A stretch of 64,000 nt of DNA from an uncultured Oscillospiraceae bacterium (GCA_934464775.1 CAKSKG010000001.1:62001-126000); one strand, 5' to 3'; shown: positions 1-8,423, counted from the first letter of the stretch. The notes: a model not told the origin generated them from the letters alone. A program made the numbers and translations.

Positions 1-36
1 AGCTTATCTGCGATACGCTCCGTCAAAACTTTACCA

Positions 37-79
37 GAGAGGAGGACATATGCTTCACTGCGAAGCATATTCATAAATA
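37..79 (+). promoter_or_regulatory. Shine-Dalgarno plus hairpin leader of obg
   Basis: A strong Shine-Dalgarno (GAGAGGAGG, 37-45) lies 34 nt from the obg ATG, too far for normal use. A perfect 9-bp hairpin fills the gap: ATATGCTTC (48-56), loop ACTGC, GAAGCATAT (62-70). Folding it would bring the SD to about 10 nt from the ATG at 80. The hairpin also holds an 8-codon ORF (50-76) ending 3 nt before obg. A second reading frame entering from the left edge stops at 78-80 (TAATG overlap), so the tail of an upstream gene cannot be excluded. The same module recurs on the minus strand at 38628-38665. Confidence 0.55.
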
Positions 80-1357
80 ATGTTTGTAGATAAGGCTGTG
101 ATAAAAGTCAAGGCAGGTGACGGCGGCGACGGTGCGGTGTCTTTTCACCGTGAAAAATACGTTGCGGCAGGCGGTCCCGACGGCGGCGACGGCGGCAGAG
201 GCGGCGATGTGGTTTTCGTCGTTGACAGCGGTATGTCCACGCTGCTTGACTTCCGTTACAAAAGAAAATATTTCGCTGAAAAGGGTCAGAACGGCGGCGC
301 ATCAAACTGCACCGGCAGAAATGCTCCCGATCTTATTGTAAAAGTCCCCAGAGGAACTCTCGTCAAGGACGCCGAAAGCGGCCGCATCATTGCGGATATG
401 TCCGACGATGAGCCAAAGATAATCGCCCACGGCGGCAAGGGCGGCAAGGGCAACGCAAGATTTGCCACACCCACCCGTCAGATACCGAAATTCGCAAAGC
501 CGGGCTTCCTCGGTGAGGAATTCGAGGTCACTCTTGAGCTTAAGCTCCTTGCGGACGTAGGACTTGTGGGCTTCCCCAACGTTGGAAAATCTACGCTTAT
601 TTCCGTGGTTTCCGCCGCAAAGCCCAAGATCGCAAACTATCACTTCACAACACTTACGCCTGTTCTGGGAGTTGTAAGCGCAGGCGAGGGAAAATCCTTC
701 GTTATGGCAGATATCCCCGGTCTTATTGAGGGTGCCTCCGACGGCGTTGGTCTGGGACACGAGTTTCTCCGCCACGTTGACCGCTGCCGCCTGATAATCC
801 ACGTTGTTGACGTTTCGGGCAGCGAGGGACGAGATCCCAAGGAGGATTTTGAGATAATCTGCCGTGAGCTGGCAAATTTCAGCGAGGATCTTGCACAGCG
901 TCCGCAGATCGTTGCCGCAAACAAGTGCGATATGGCAACCGACGAGCAGATCGAAGAATTTGAAAAATTCATCGCCGAAAAGGGATATGAGGTATTCAGA
1001 ATATCCGCTGCCACCACAAAGGGCACAAAGGAGCTTATGAACGCTGTTTCAGCCAAGCTGGACACGCTCCCCCCTATCAGGGAATACGAAGCAGAGCCTC
1101 TTCTCTTCACTCCCGACGAGGCTGCGGGAATGGGAGAAAAATTCGAGATCACAAGAGGCGACGATGCTGTATTCTATGTTGAGGCGCCATGGCTGGAACA
1201 CATCATGCGCACGGTGGATATGGACGATTATGCTTCCCTCCAGTATTTCCAGCGTGTTCTCCGCAACAGAGGAATTATCGACAAGCTTGTTGAAATGGGC
1301 ATCAAGGAAGGCGATACCGTCAACATCTTCGGCTTCGAGTTTGATTTTGTATTTTAA
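80..1357 (+). CDS. obg: Obg family GTPase (ribosome assembly)
   Basis: This 425-residue protein has all three Obg domains. The glycine-rich Obg fold covers about residues 1-158 (VKAGDGGDG, GGKGGKGN). The G domain covers about 159-335, with P-loop GFPNVGKST, switch FTTLTP, DIPGLIEGA and NKCD. The C-terminal OCT domain ends in GDTVNIFGFEFDF. Family knowledge: Obg is an essential GTPase that binds the 50S subunit and links ribosome maturation to growth state. The ATG at 80 gives the canonical start MFVDKAVIKVKAGDGG; its RBS arrangement is odd (see the leader feature). The NUDIX gene follows after 6 nt, so the two are probably co-transcribed. Confidence 0.97.
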   Translation: MFVDKAVIKVKAGDGGDGAVSFHREKYVAAGGPDGGDGGRGGDVVFVVDSGMSTLLDFRYKRKYFAEKGQNGGASNCTGRNAPDLIVKVPRGTLVKDAESGRIIADMSDDEPKIIAHGGKGGKGNARFATPTRQIPKFAKPGFLGEEFEVTLELKLLADVGLVGFPNVGKSTLISVVSAAKPKIANYHFTTLTPVLGVVSAGEGKSFVMADIPGLIEGASDGVGLGHEFLRHVDRCRLIIHVVDVSGSEGRDPKEDFEIICRELANFSEDLAQRPQIVAANKCDMATDEQIEEFEKFIAEKGYEVFRISAATTKGTKELMNAVSAKLDTLPPIREYEAEPLLFTPDEAAGMGEKFEITRGDDAVFYVEAPWLEHIMRTVDMDDYASLQYFQRVLRNRGIIDKLVEMGIKEGDTVNIFGFEFDFVF

Positions 1358-1363
1358 AATATT

Positions 1364-1903
1364 ATGGAATATTTCGATATTTATGATGAGAACCGCATAA
1401 AAACAGGCAGAACGATCCCGAGAGGAACTCCCCTCAGCGGCGAAGATCACCGACTGGTGGTACACATCTGCATCTTCACTCCCGACGGACAAATGATCAT
1501 TCAGCATCGTCAGCCGTTCAAGCACGGCTGGAGCAATATGTGGGATCTGTCCGCAGGTGGAAGTGTCAGAGCAGGTGAAACGAGCCGTGAGGGTGCGCTC
1601 CGTGAGGTATCGGAAGAGCTGGGGCTTGTTCTGCCCAAAAATGCTCTCAGAAAAACCGTCACGATATACAGCGACAATGTTTTCGACGATCACTACACCG
1701 CTGTTTACGGCGGCGGTCTTTCCGGACTTGTTCTTCAAAAGGAAGAGGTGCAGGCTGTCAGAACAGCCTCTGCCGATGAAATAAAGCAGATGATAAAAGA
1801 GGGAATATTTATCCCCTATCACGAAAATTACATTGATCTTCTGTTTTATCTGAAGGACAGCATCGGTATGCGCACCGCCGCAGACAAAACGGTACAAATA
1901 TAA
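1364..1903 (+). CDS. NUDIX hydrolase (isopentenyl-diphosphate isomerase-like subgroup)
   Basis: A 179-residue NUDIX protein. The complete NUDIX box is visible around residues 66-88 (GSVRAGETSREGALREVSEE), with the REVSEELG helix that binds the divalent metal. The N-terminus (MEYFDIYDENRIKTGRTIPRG) and the phrase QHRQPFKHGWSNMWD resemble the IPP isomerase-like YfcD group, enzymes that cleave nucleoside diphosphate-X or related pyrophosphates. The substrate cannot be read from sequence. No Shine-Dalgarno is seen before the ATG. The gap to obg is 6 nt, which suggests translational coupling. Confidence 0.85.
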   Translation: MEYFDIYDENRIKTGRTIPRGTPLSGEDHRLVVHICIFTPDGQMIIQHRQPFKHGWSNMWDLSAGGSVRAGETSREGALREVSEELGLVLPKNALRKTVTIYSDNVFDDHYTAVYGGGLSGLVLQKEEVQAVRTASADEIKQMIKEGIFIPYHENYIDLLFYLKDSIGMRTAADKTVQI

Positions 1904-1914
1904 CGAAAGGACGG

Positions 1915-2319
1915 TTGTTACTTATAGAAAAGCGACAGGTCAATCAGTACAGTCCACTTGCGCTGGCTTTTATGGGCGATGCGGTCTATGAGCAGCTTGT
2001 CCGTGAAAGGATCCTGCTGGAAGCAAATATGTCTGCCCACAAGCTTCACGATGCGGCAGTAAAGCGGGTACGTGCCGAATATCAGGCAAAAGCCGCAGAG
2101 CTTATCTCCGATATGCTGGACGAGGACGAATCGGACATCATGCGCCGAGGAAGAAACGCCACAGGCAACGGCTGGCACGTTCCAAAAAGCTCCAACCATG
2201 CCGAATACAGCCGTGCAACAGGGCTTGAAGCATTGTTCGGCTGGCTTCATCTGCTGGGCAGGACTGACAGGATAAACGAACTTTTCAGCATCATCTGGGA
2301 AAGGGTCGATATCAAATGA
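1915..2319 (+). CDS. mrnC: Mini-ribonuclease III
   Basis: A 134-residue RNase III catalytic domain without a dsRNA-binding domain, the usual MrnC length. Signature segments are PLALAFMGDAVYEQLVRE (residues about 15-32, with the catalytic Asp in GDAVYE), MRRGRNA and ATGLEALFGWLHLLG. MrnC matures 23S rRNA in Firmicutes. The start is a TTG at 1915 a few bases after AAAGGA; no ATG exists in a suitable place, so the exact start is less certain. The end overlaps the next gene by 4 nt (ATGA). Confidence 0.9.
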   Translation: MLLIEKRQVNQYSPLALAFMGDAVYEQLVRERILLEANMSAHKLHDAAVKRVRAEYQAKAAELISDMLDEDESDIMRRGRNATGNGWHVPKSSNHAEYSRATGLEALFGWLHLLGRTDRINELFSIIWERVDIK

Positions 2320-2996
2320 ACAGATTTGAAAATATCAATATGATAAACTGCGGCGGAATGAACTGCTACATTCTCCGCTGCATGAGCGGCGATGTGCTTA
2401 TCGACACAGGCGCCGAATATTTCCGTGACGAGATCGAAACATGGCTGCTGAATTATTCGGTAAAGCTCATCGTTCTCACAAGCGGAACGGGCATGAACAC
2501 ACAGAATGCACAGTATTTTTCCGAGCTTTACAATGCCCCAATTGCGGTAAGCGAGCATGATGCTCCCCTGCTTTCGGGAAAAACCGCTCCGAAAATGTAC
2601 AGGACAAACAGCATTGCGGCAGCTGCCGAAAAGCTGGGCATACATAAAAACAGAGATGACCGCCCGATAACTGAGGCGGACATTATCCTCAGCGACGGAA
2701 TGCGGCTCTGCGACACCGATGCAGATGTATACATGACATCGCAGGCAATCGGGCTGGACGGTCACACAAGAGGAACAATAGGCATACTTGACGGCACAGA
2801 CCTTTACTGCGGAGATGCGCTTTCCAATGTTATAAAGATAGGCTGGCCCTCATACTGTCAAAGTCCCGCTGCGGCAAAGCGGACGATGAAAAAAATTGCC
2901 GCCCTTGCTCCCGAAAGAATATTCTTCGGCTTCGGCGAACCCGTTGTAAAGGGAGACAAAGCATACAATGATTTTATGAACGCATACGGCGTCTGA
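2316..2996 (+). CDS. MBL-fold protein lacking the metal-binding HxHxDH motif
   Basis: The 226 residues follow the metallo-beta-lactamase fold: a first strand with NCYIL, then VLIDTGAEYF, a second sheet, GHTRGTIGILDG and LYCGDAL. Where active enzymes read THGHxDHxG, this protein reads LTSGTGMNTQNA (residues about 51-62, DNA 2473-2505), so His, His, Asp and His are replaced by Ser, Thr, Met and Asn. The later ligands (H of GHTRG, D of CGDAL) remain. It is probably a pseudo-enzyme or a binding protein, although the reading frame is intact. It overlaps mrnC by 4 nt and is the last clear gene before the yebC leader. Confidence 0.75.
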   Translation: MNRFENINMINCGGMNCYILRCMSGDVLIDTGAEYFRDEIETWLLNYSVKLIVLTSGTGMNTQNAQYFSELYNAPIAVSEHDAPLLSGKTAPKMYRTNSIAAAAEKLGIHKNRDDRPITEADIILSDGMRLCDTDADVYMTSQAIGLDGHTRGTIGILDGTDLYCGDALSNVIKIGWPSYCQSPAAAKRTMKKIAALAPERIFFGFGEPVVKGDKAYNDFMNAYGV

Positions 2997-3059
2997 CCGC
3001 CTATCGTTCCTGAAAATAACAAACAATCAATTTAACTTTTTTATAAGGAGAGATTTTCA

Positions 3060-3803
3060 ATGTCAGGTCATTCCAAATGGAACAACATCAAGAGAAAAAA
3101 GGAAGCAACAGACGGTGCAAAGGCAAAGATCTTCACAAAGATCGGCCGTGAGATCGCAGTTTGCGTAAAGGAAGGCGGCGGAGATCCCAACAACAACAGC
3201 AAGCTCCGTGACCTCATCTCAAAGGCAAAGTCCAACAACGTCCCCAACGACAACATTGACAGGATCATCAAGAAAGCAATGGGCGATTCCGACAAGACAA
3301 GCTACGAAGCAAACGTATACGAGGGCTACGGTCCCAGCGGCGTTGCAGTCATTGTTGAAACTCTGACAGACAACAAGAACAGAACAGCAGGCGATGTACG
3401 TCACTACTTCGACAAGTTCGGCGGCAATCTGGGCACATCGGGCTGTGTATCATTCATGTTCACAACAAAGGGAATCATCGTCATTGAGAACAACGGTCTT
3501 GACGAAGACAAGCTCATGGAAGACGTATTTGATCTTGGCGCTTCGGACTTCTCGCTCGAAGACGACACAGCAGAGATCGAAACAGAGCCCAACGATCTTC
3601 ACAACATACGTGAGGGACTCGAAGCAAAGGGCTACAAGATCCTTTCCGCAGACATTGACAGGATCCCCTCAACATACACAACGCTCACAGACGAAGACGC
3701 AATAAAGAAAATGGGACTTCTCCTTGACGCTCTTGAGGACAACGACGACGTTCAGAACGTATATCACAACTGGGACATACCCGAAGAAGAGGAAGAGGAA
3801 TAA
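3060..3803 (+). CDS. yebC: YebC/PmpR family protein
   Basis: A 247-residue YebC-family protein starting MSGHSKWNNIKRKKEATDGAKA, the family signature. The three domains are of normal length, and an acidic tail (EEEEEE) closes it. Members act as transcriptional regulators, and some have been shown to help ribosomes through proline stretches; which role applies here is not visible. A good RBS (AAGGAGAG) precedes the ATG by 9 nt. A strong terminator follows at 3824-3870, so the obg-to-yebC group ends here. Confidence 0.95.
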   Translation: MSGHSKWNNIKRKKEATDGAKAKIFTKIGREIAVCVKEGGGDPNNNSKLRDLISKAKSNNVPNDNIDRIIKKAMGDSDKTSYEANVYEGYGPSGVAVIVETLTDNKNRTAGDVRHYFDKFGGNLGTSGCVSFMFTTKGIIVIENNGLDEDKLMEDVFDLGASDFSLEDDTAEIETEPNDLHNIREGLEAKGYKILSADIDRIPSTYTTLTDEDAIKKMGLLLDALEDNDDVQNVYHNWDIPEEEEEE

Positions 3804-3823
3804 TTCTTCCGCCATTAGCGGTC

Positions 3824-3870
3824 AAAGCTTCGGTATACTTGCTTTCACGCAGTATACCGAAGCTTTTTTT
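3824..3870 (+). terminator. Rho-independent terminator after yebC
   Basis: A perfect 16-bp stem (AAAGCTTCGGTATACT at 3824-3839 with its complement at 3851-3866) has an 11-nt loop and runs into a T tract. Confidence 0.92.
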
Positions 3871-3910
3871 GATTTTCTCCGCACGTTTTTCTGTTTTGGG
3901 CTGATTTTAT

Positions 3911-3939
3911 TTGACATATTTTCTTAACAATGGTATAAT
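3911..3939 (+). promoter_or_regulatory. Perfect sigma-A promoter reading into the gene-free structured region
   Basis: TTGACA (3911-3916), a 17-bp spacer and TATAAT (3934-3939) form an exact consensus promoter. It lies just after the yebC terminator, and no credible gene starts for more than 1.1 kb downstream. Transcription should begin near 3946 and enter the inverted-repeat region at 4083-4764. Confidence 0.75.
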
Positions 3940-4082
3940 AATTATTGCTTTTGATATTTTTATATTGGGTTACTTTTTATTCATTTCATCTGTTTTGTTC
4001 TTTACTTGTAGTGTTTGTATTAGTTTTTATTTCTTGTAGTATGGTTTTCAACTATTTCTTTCTCGGAGGTTCCGCCTCCGGC

Positions 4083-4764
4083 GGGCAAAGGGATGAACCA
4101 AAAGGGGCGGTAAACAAAAAAGCACGAGCAAAAATCGGGCGCCGCCCCTTTAGGTTCTCCCTCTGCACTCTCTTTCCTTATCCCCCGCCCGATTTTTGAA
4201 ATTCCAGTTAGTAAATTCTCTTTAGATTTAGTATTGCCGACGGTTCATAAATCTACGCCGTTTACGTTTTTCCATGTGGCGCTCAACCGTCGGCTATTTG
4301 GTGGAGTGATTACTTCAAGTTATTCATTATAGTTGTAATTCTCAATCTTCATGTTTTCCGACGGGTCGCTTACTTCTCACAGGTTGCAAATAGCTGTTAC
4401 TATTTAAACTAAGCGACCCGACGTATAAATTGAAGCAGAAAATGAAAATCTAATCTTTCAACATTTAAGGTTGAGAATGACAGCTTTTACGTCGGTTGAG
4501 CGCACCATGAAAAACAAGTACATTATAAGCGTTGCATGAACCGTCGCCATAACTATCTTTAAAGAGAATTTACGATGCGGTTTTGCAAAAATCGAGGCGG
4601 AGGTGAGGATGGGTAAGGAAAGAGAGTGCAGAGGGAAAACCTAAGGGTAAGGAGAAGGGAGATACTCTCCTGCGGAGAGTGCCTCGATTTTTGCTTACGC
4701 TTTTCTTAGGCGCAGGTACTGCGCCACGCCCCCCTCTCCTTCGCCCTTTGGTGTTCCCTTTGCG
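4083..4764 (+). ncRNA. Candidate large structured RNA or palindromic element (no ORF)
   Basis: About 680 bp without a credible gene, built from nested inverted repeats. The left half (4083-4300) pairs with the right half (4490-4764): 4150-4180 matches 4614-4644 at 30 of 31 bases, and 4211-4224 matches 4560-4573 exactly. Each half also folds locally. The left stem is CAAAAATCGGGCG (4129-4141) with 4186-4198; the right stem is GCAAAAATCGAGGC (4585-4598) with 4681-4694. The two local stems differ in sequence yet both stay perfectly paired, which resembles compensatory change. Further stems are 4101-4110/4142-4151, 4236-4245/4285-4294, 4664-4670/4674-4680, and a core at 4359-4372/4410-4423. A consensus promoter points into it. 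It could be a large ncRNA or a MITE-like inverted duplication. Confidence 0.45.
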
Positions 4765-4807
4765 AAACTTGAAGTTGATTTGATACACATTTCTATATAA
4801 TAAAAGT

Positions 4808-4946
4808 AAGCTTTTAATGAACCAAAAATCTTGAAGGTAGAAAAAACAACTTTTTTAAAAATAAATTCAAGCTTTTAACGAACAACATAAAACTGAAGTC
4901 AAGCAATAACAGCAAACAATAAAGAAAATTCAAGCTTTTCAATAAA
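4808..4946. repeat. Three AT-rich direct repeats
   Basis: AAGCTTTTAATGAAC (4808), AAGCTTTTAACGAAC (4869) and the looser AAGCTTTTCAATAAA (4932) recur at about 61-63 bp spacing. They lie in the AT-rich stretch between the structured region and the sigma-factor gene. Nothing else is evident between 4765 and 5101. Confidence 0.5.
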
Positions 4947-5101
4947 GCTAATATCGTCAACCAACATAAATATAATATACATTAAATCACAACAAATCGT
5001 TTACAAAAATTCTCCATAAAAACCCACAGTAAAAAGTGTATATAGTTCAAAGGCGTAGGAAAGCAGCCGTGGATAACCTCCATGGGCGGAAAGGGAAAAT
5101 C

Positions 5102-5683
5102 ATGACAGATAAACAGTTCGGTGAGTGCCTTGCAGATATGCGGTCGGGGGACCGTCAGGCTCTGCATGACATTTATACCGAGTATTTTAAATTGATATTT
5201 TCATCGGCATTGTCTGTATCGGGAAATGTCGCGGCGGCCGAGGATATTGCCTCGGAGTTTTTCGTGAGATTGTGGCAGAAGATTTCGGACGGCGGAAACG
5301 TCGGCTTCGATCCGTTGAGAGGCGGCCATAAACGCTGGCTGGCAGTCTGCGCTAAAAATCTTGCCGTGAATTACATACGAAAATATGACCGTGAAGAACT
5401 TTTCTTCGACAGCGACGGCGAAAATTCCGCCGCTGAAAAAATCCCGTCGGCGGAAAATACCGAAAATGATGTGGTCGAACGTGCTTATGTTGCCGATGCT
5501 TTGAAAAAACTCAGCGAAAAAGAACGTGAGGTCATTCATCTGAAATATTATTGCTGCTATACCCTGAAAGATATCTCGCAGGTGCTTGATATCCCCCTCG
5601 GAACGGCGGCTTGGCGGTGCAGATCCGCTGAACAAAAACTGAAAAAATTTATCACGCTTGCAGAGGGAGGTGTTCTGAATTGA
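5102..5683 (+). CDS. ECF-type RNA polymerase sigma factor
   Basis: A 193-residue sigma-70 family protein of ECF size. Region 2 is seen at about residues 20-65 (HDIYTEYFKLIFSSAL, AAEDIASEFFVRLWQ). Region 4 is at about 125-185 (LKKLSEKEREVIHLKYYC, LKDISQVLDIPLGTA), a helix-turn-helix for -35 recognition. I chose the ATG at 5102, preceded by AAAGGG, over an in-frame ATG 66 nt upstream that lacks an RBS. The stop overlaps the TTG start of the next gene, which encodes a single-span membrane protein, the usual arrangement for a sigma factor and its anti-sigma. The signal is unknown. Confidence 0.88.
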   Translation: MTDKQFGECLADMRSGDRQALHDIYTEYFKLIFSSALSVSGNVAAAEDIASEFFVRLWQKISDGGNVGFDPLRGGHKRWLAVCAKNLAVNYIRKYDREELFFDSDGENSAAEKIPSAENTENDVVERAYVADALKKLSEKEREVIHLKYYCCYTLKDISQVLDIPLGTAAWRCRSAEQKLKKFITLAEGGVLN

Positions 5684-6570
5684 ATAAAAAGCTTCAAAAT
5701 TATTATTCTCAAACCGAGGAAAATAAGATCTGGGACAGAATATGCTCCCGTATAGACAGCGAAAACAATTCGGATATCTCCGATGATGAGCCTGACATCT
5801 TCGGTTCTCAGCCGCCGAAAAGAAAAATATCCGTTACCCGTTCGCTTTCTGCGGCAGCAGCAGTGATAATTATTGCAGCGGCAGGAATTTACGGCGTATC
5901 TTATAATACTTCCGAAAGTGATGTCTCCTCGGATAATTATGATAATGCCGAAAGCGCAGCGAAGCTTTCCGAAAATTCAGCCGATGCTTCCGATAACAGC
6001 CTTTTCTTCCCTGCATCTGACGGCTGGGATTTCAGCACGGTAGCTCCCTCTGCCGCAAAAAGCCACAGCTATTCCGACTATGAGGATACTGTCTATTATC
6101 CGTTTGAAAATAATTACAGCGATGATTTCTTCGTTGAAAGCGATGTTCTTTCGGACACGGACTTCTTCCTGGACTGTCGGATCGAAAGCATGGAATATGA
6201 CGCTGCATCGCAGACCGTCACCTATACCGTTTCCCCCATTCATGCGGTGGCTTCACATGATATCACCCTTTCCCCCGAAACAAGGATAACCTCCACTGCG
6301 GCTTATGTGCTGACAGCGGGACATGAATATCTCCTGCCCGTCCATATCGGCGATTCGGGAGAATACCGCACCGCCGACAGCTCCTCCCCCAAGATCGAGT
6401 TCACCGATGAAAGATATATCATCTATCACAACGGCTGGACCTCGCTGGACAATGACGGACAGTACCTTTTCTGCACCGACCGCTCCCCCGATGATTTCTT
6501 CTATGACAGAATGAGCATCGCCCCCGAAAGCAGCCTTTCTGACCTTTTCAGCGCCTACCTGAACAAATAA
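5680..6570 (+). CDS. Single-pass membrane protein, probable anti-sigma factor
   Basis: A 296-residue protein with a short N-terminal cytoplasmic part (about 1-47), one membrane helix (about 50-70, SLSAAAAVIIIAAAGIYG) and a Ser/Asp/Tyr-rich extracytoplasmic domain of about 220 residues. It starts at TTG 5680, 9 nt after GAGGGAGG, and overlaps the sigma-factor stop (TTGA). No zinc-finger HxxxCxxC motif is visible. The anti-sigma role is inferred from topology and coupling to the sigma gene, not from a recognised domain. The following VWA lipoprotein gene begins 25 nt later. Confidence 0.6.
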   Translation: MNKKLQNYYSQTEENKIWDRICSRIDSENNSDISDDEPDIFGSQPPKRKISVTRSLSAAAAVIIIAAAGIYGVSYNTSESDVSSDNYDNAESAAKLSENSADASDNSLFFPASDGWDFSTVAPSAAKSHSYSDYEDTVYYPFENNYSDDFFVESDVLSDTDFFLDCRIESMEYDAASQTVTYTVSPIHAVASHDITLSPETRITSTAAYVLTAGHEYLLPVHIGDSGEYRTADSSSPKIEFTDERYIIYHNGWTSLDNDGQYLFCTDRSPDDFFYDRMSIAPESSLSDLFSAYLNK

Positions 6571-6594
6571 TGACATTATAAAGGAGATCTTACT

Positions 6595-8361
6595 ATGAAA
6601 AAGAATATATCAAAAGCTGTAATTTCCATGTCGATAATCAGTGCATTCACCTTTACCGCCTGCGGAAGCGCCTCCGAAACTGCCGACTATACTCCAAGCA
6701 ATGGCTATGACAACAGCTATTCTGACAATGCGGCAGCCCCCGAAACCGTTCAAGACTACTATTATAATAATGCGGAAACGATCCCCATTCAAGATGCCGC
6801 ACCCGATGAAAACTATGCAAACGGCTATATAGATGAGGAAGCCCCGGCAGAAGAAGCAATTGCCGATGAGGAGGAATCTTCTCCCGCAGAGGATAACTGC
6901 ATCGCTCCCGAGGTGCCATACTATTATAATACGGAGGAATATGCGGAGATCGTGGAAAGCGGCTTCAAGTATACCCGTGAAAATCCCCTGTCCACATTCT
7001 CGGCAGATGTTGATACGGCTTCCTACACCAATATCCGCAGAATGATAAACAGCGGCTATTCGGCATACGATATTCCCTCCGATGCTGTGCGCATAGAAGA
7101 GATAATGAATTACTTCGACTATGATTATCCCGATGCAAAGGGCAGCGAGCCTTTCTCCGTAACAGCGGAGCTGGCGGACTGTCCGTGGAACCCCGAGCAT
7201 GATCTTATGCTGGTGGGCATAAAGGCTCACGAGGATACTTCGATGCAGAATGTCCCGAAAAACCTTGTGTTCCTTATTGATGTGAGCGGTTCGATGTATG
7301 ACAGCGACAAGCTACCTCTTGTACAGCAGGCATTTACAATGCTGTCTGGTCAGTTCAGCTCCGAGGACAGAATATCCATAGTTACCTATGCAGGCAGCGA
7401 TGCTGTTCTGCTGGACGGCGAAAGCGGCAGAAACACCGACACTATCTGCGATGTAATAAACAGCCTTTCCGCAGGCGGCTCTACCGCAGGTGCGGCAGGC
7501 ATTCAGACAGCCTACCGTCTTGCCGAAAAGAACTTCATCAAGGGCGGCAACAACCGTGTTATCCTTGCAACGGACGGCGACCTTAATGTGGGTCTTTCCT
7601 CCGTTGATGAGCTTACGGAGCTTATTGAAAAAGAGCGTGAAAGCGGAGTTTTCCTTTCGGTGCTGGGCTTCGGCGAGGGAAATCTCAAGGACAACAGGCT
7701 TGAAGCCCTTGCGGACAACGGCAACGGAAATTATTCCTACATCGACAGCGTTTCCGAAGCAAAAAAGGTACTTATCGACGAAATGGACGCTACCCTTGTG
7801 ACAGTCGCAAAGGACGTAAAATTCCAGGTGGAATTCAATCCCGATAATGTTTCGGGCTACCGTCTTATCGGCTATGAGAACCGTGCCCTTGCCGACCGTG
7901 ACTTCAATGACGATACAAAGGACGCAGGCGAAGTGGGTGCGGGCAGCACAGTAACGGTGCTTTATGAGCTTATCCCCGCATATTCAAAGGACGATTACGT
8001 TCCCACATTCCGTTACAGCGGAAACGAACCCACGGAATCGGAGGCATATGACGATGCAGCCGAGCATTCCGACGAGCTTCTCACGGTAAGCATTCGCTGC
8101 AAGGCTCCCGATTCGGACGTAAGCGACCTGTATGCATATCCCGTTTCAAAGAATATCCACAGCGGCTCCGATATGAAGAAAAATCTCAACTTTGCAGCCT
8201 GCTGCGCCGAATTCGGTATGCTCCTCAGAGGAAATGCTTCCACGGCGGATAACATAAGCTTTGACAATATCCTCTCGCTTATGAGAAATTACGATTACAG
8301 CTCCGATGAATACAAGACCGAATTTGAGTATCTTGTAAGAACTCTTAAAAACAGGAGCTGA
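6595..8361 (+). CDS. VWA-domain lipoprotein, YfbK-like
   Basis: A 588-residue lipoprotein. The signal peptide ends in the lipobox FTAC (Cys at about 23), followed by an acidic, Tyr-rich linker to about residue 115. A YfbK-type N-terminal segment (TFSADVDTASYTNIRRM) precedes a von Willebrand A domain with a full MIDAS site: DVSGSMYDS, the Thr in GGSTAGAAGI, and ATDGD. The C-terminal region (about 400-588) matches the YfbK tail arrangement. A good RBS (AAAGGAG) is present. It closes the sigma/anti-sigma operon, so it is a likely sigma target or a sensor at the cell surface. Family members have no firmly assigned biochemical role. Confidence 0.85.
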   Translation: MKKNISKAVISMSIISAFTFTACGSASETADYTPSNGYDNSYSDNAAAPETVQDYYYNNAETIPIQDAAPDENYANGYIDEEAPAEEAIADEEESSPAEDNCIAPEVPYYYNTEEYAEIVESGFKYTRENPLSTFSADVDTASYTNIRRMINSGYSAYDIPSDAVRIEEIMNYFDYDYPDAKGSEPFSVTAELADCPWNPEHDLMLVGIKAHEDTSMQNVPKNLVFLIDVSGSMYDSDKLPLVQQAFTMLSGQFSSEDRISIVTYAGSDAVLLDGESGRNTDTICDVINSLSAGGSTAGAAGIQTAYRLAEKNFIKGGNNRVILATDGDLNVGLSSVDELTELIEKERESGVFLSVLGFGEGNLKDNRLEALADNGNGNYSYIDSVSEAKKVLIDEMDATLVTVAKDVKFQVEFNPDNVSGYRLIGYENRALADRDFNDDTKDAGEVGAGSTVTVLYELIPAYSKDDYVPTFRYSGNEPTESEAYDDAAEHSDELLTVSIRCKAPDSDVSDLYAYPVSKNIHSGSDMKKNLNFAACCAEFGMLLRGNASTADNISFDNILSLMRNYDYSSDEYKTEFEYLVRTLKNRS

Positions 8362-8423
8362 CAACGTCCGTTCTGTTGTATTATGTAACATAACATATAA
8401 TTCATATTTGTACAAAATAACAA

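Noticed and set aside
1..79. 3' end of an upstream gene
   Set aside because: All three frames are open from the left edge to position 76 or beyond in this short stretch, so no frame can be chosen.
3945..4199. 84-codon frame starting with TTG after the promoter at 3911
   Set aside because: It has no RBS, and the second half reads through the inverted-repeat region with implausible composition. It was kept only as part of the structured-region discussion.
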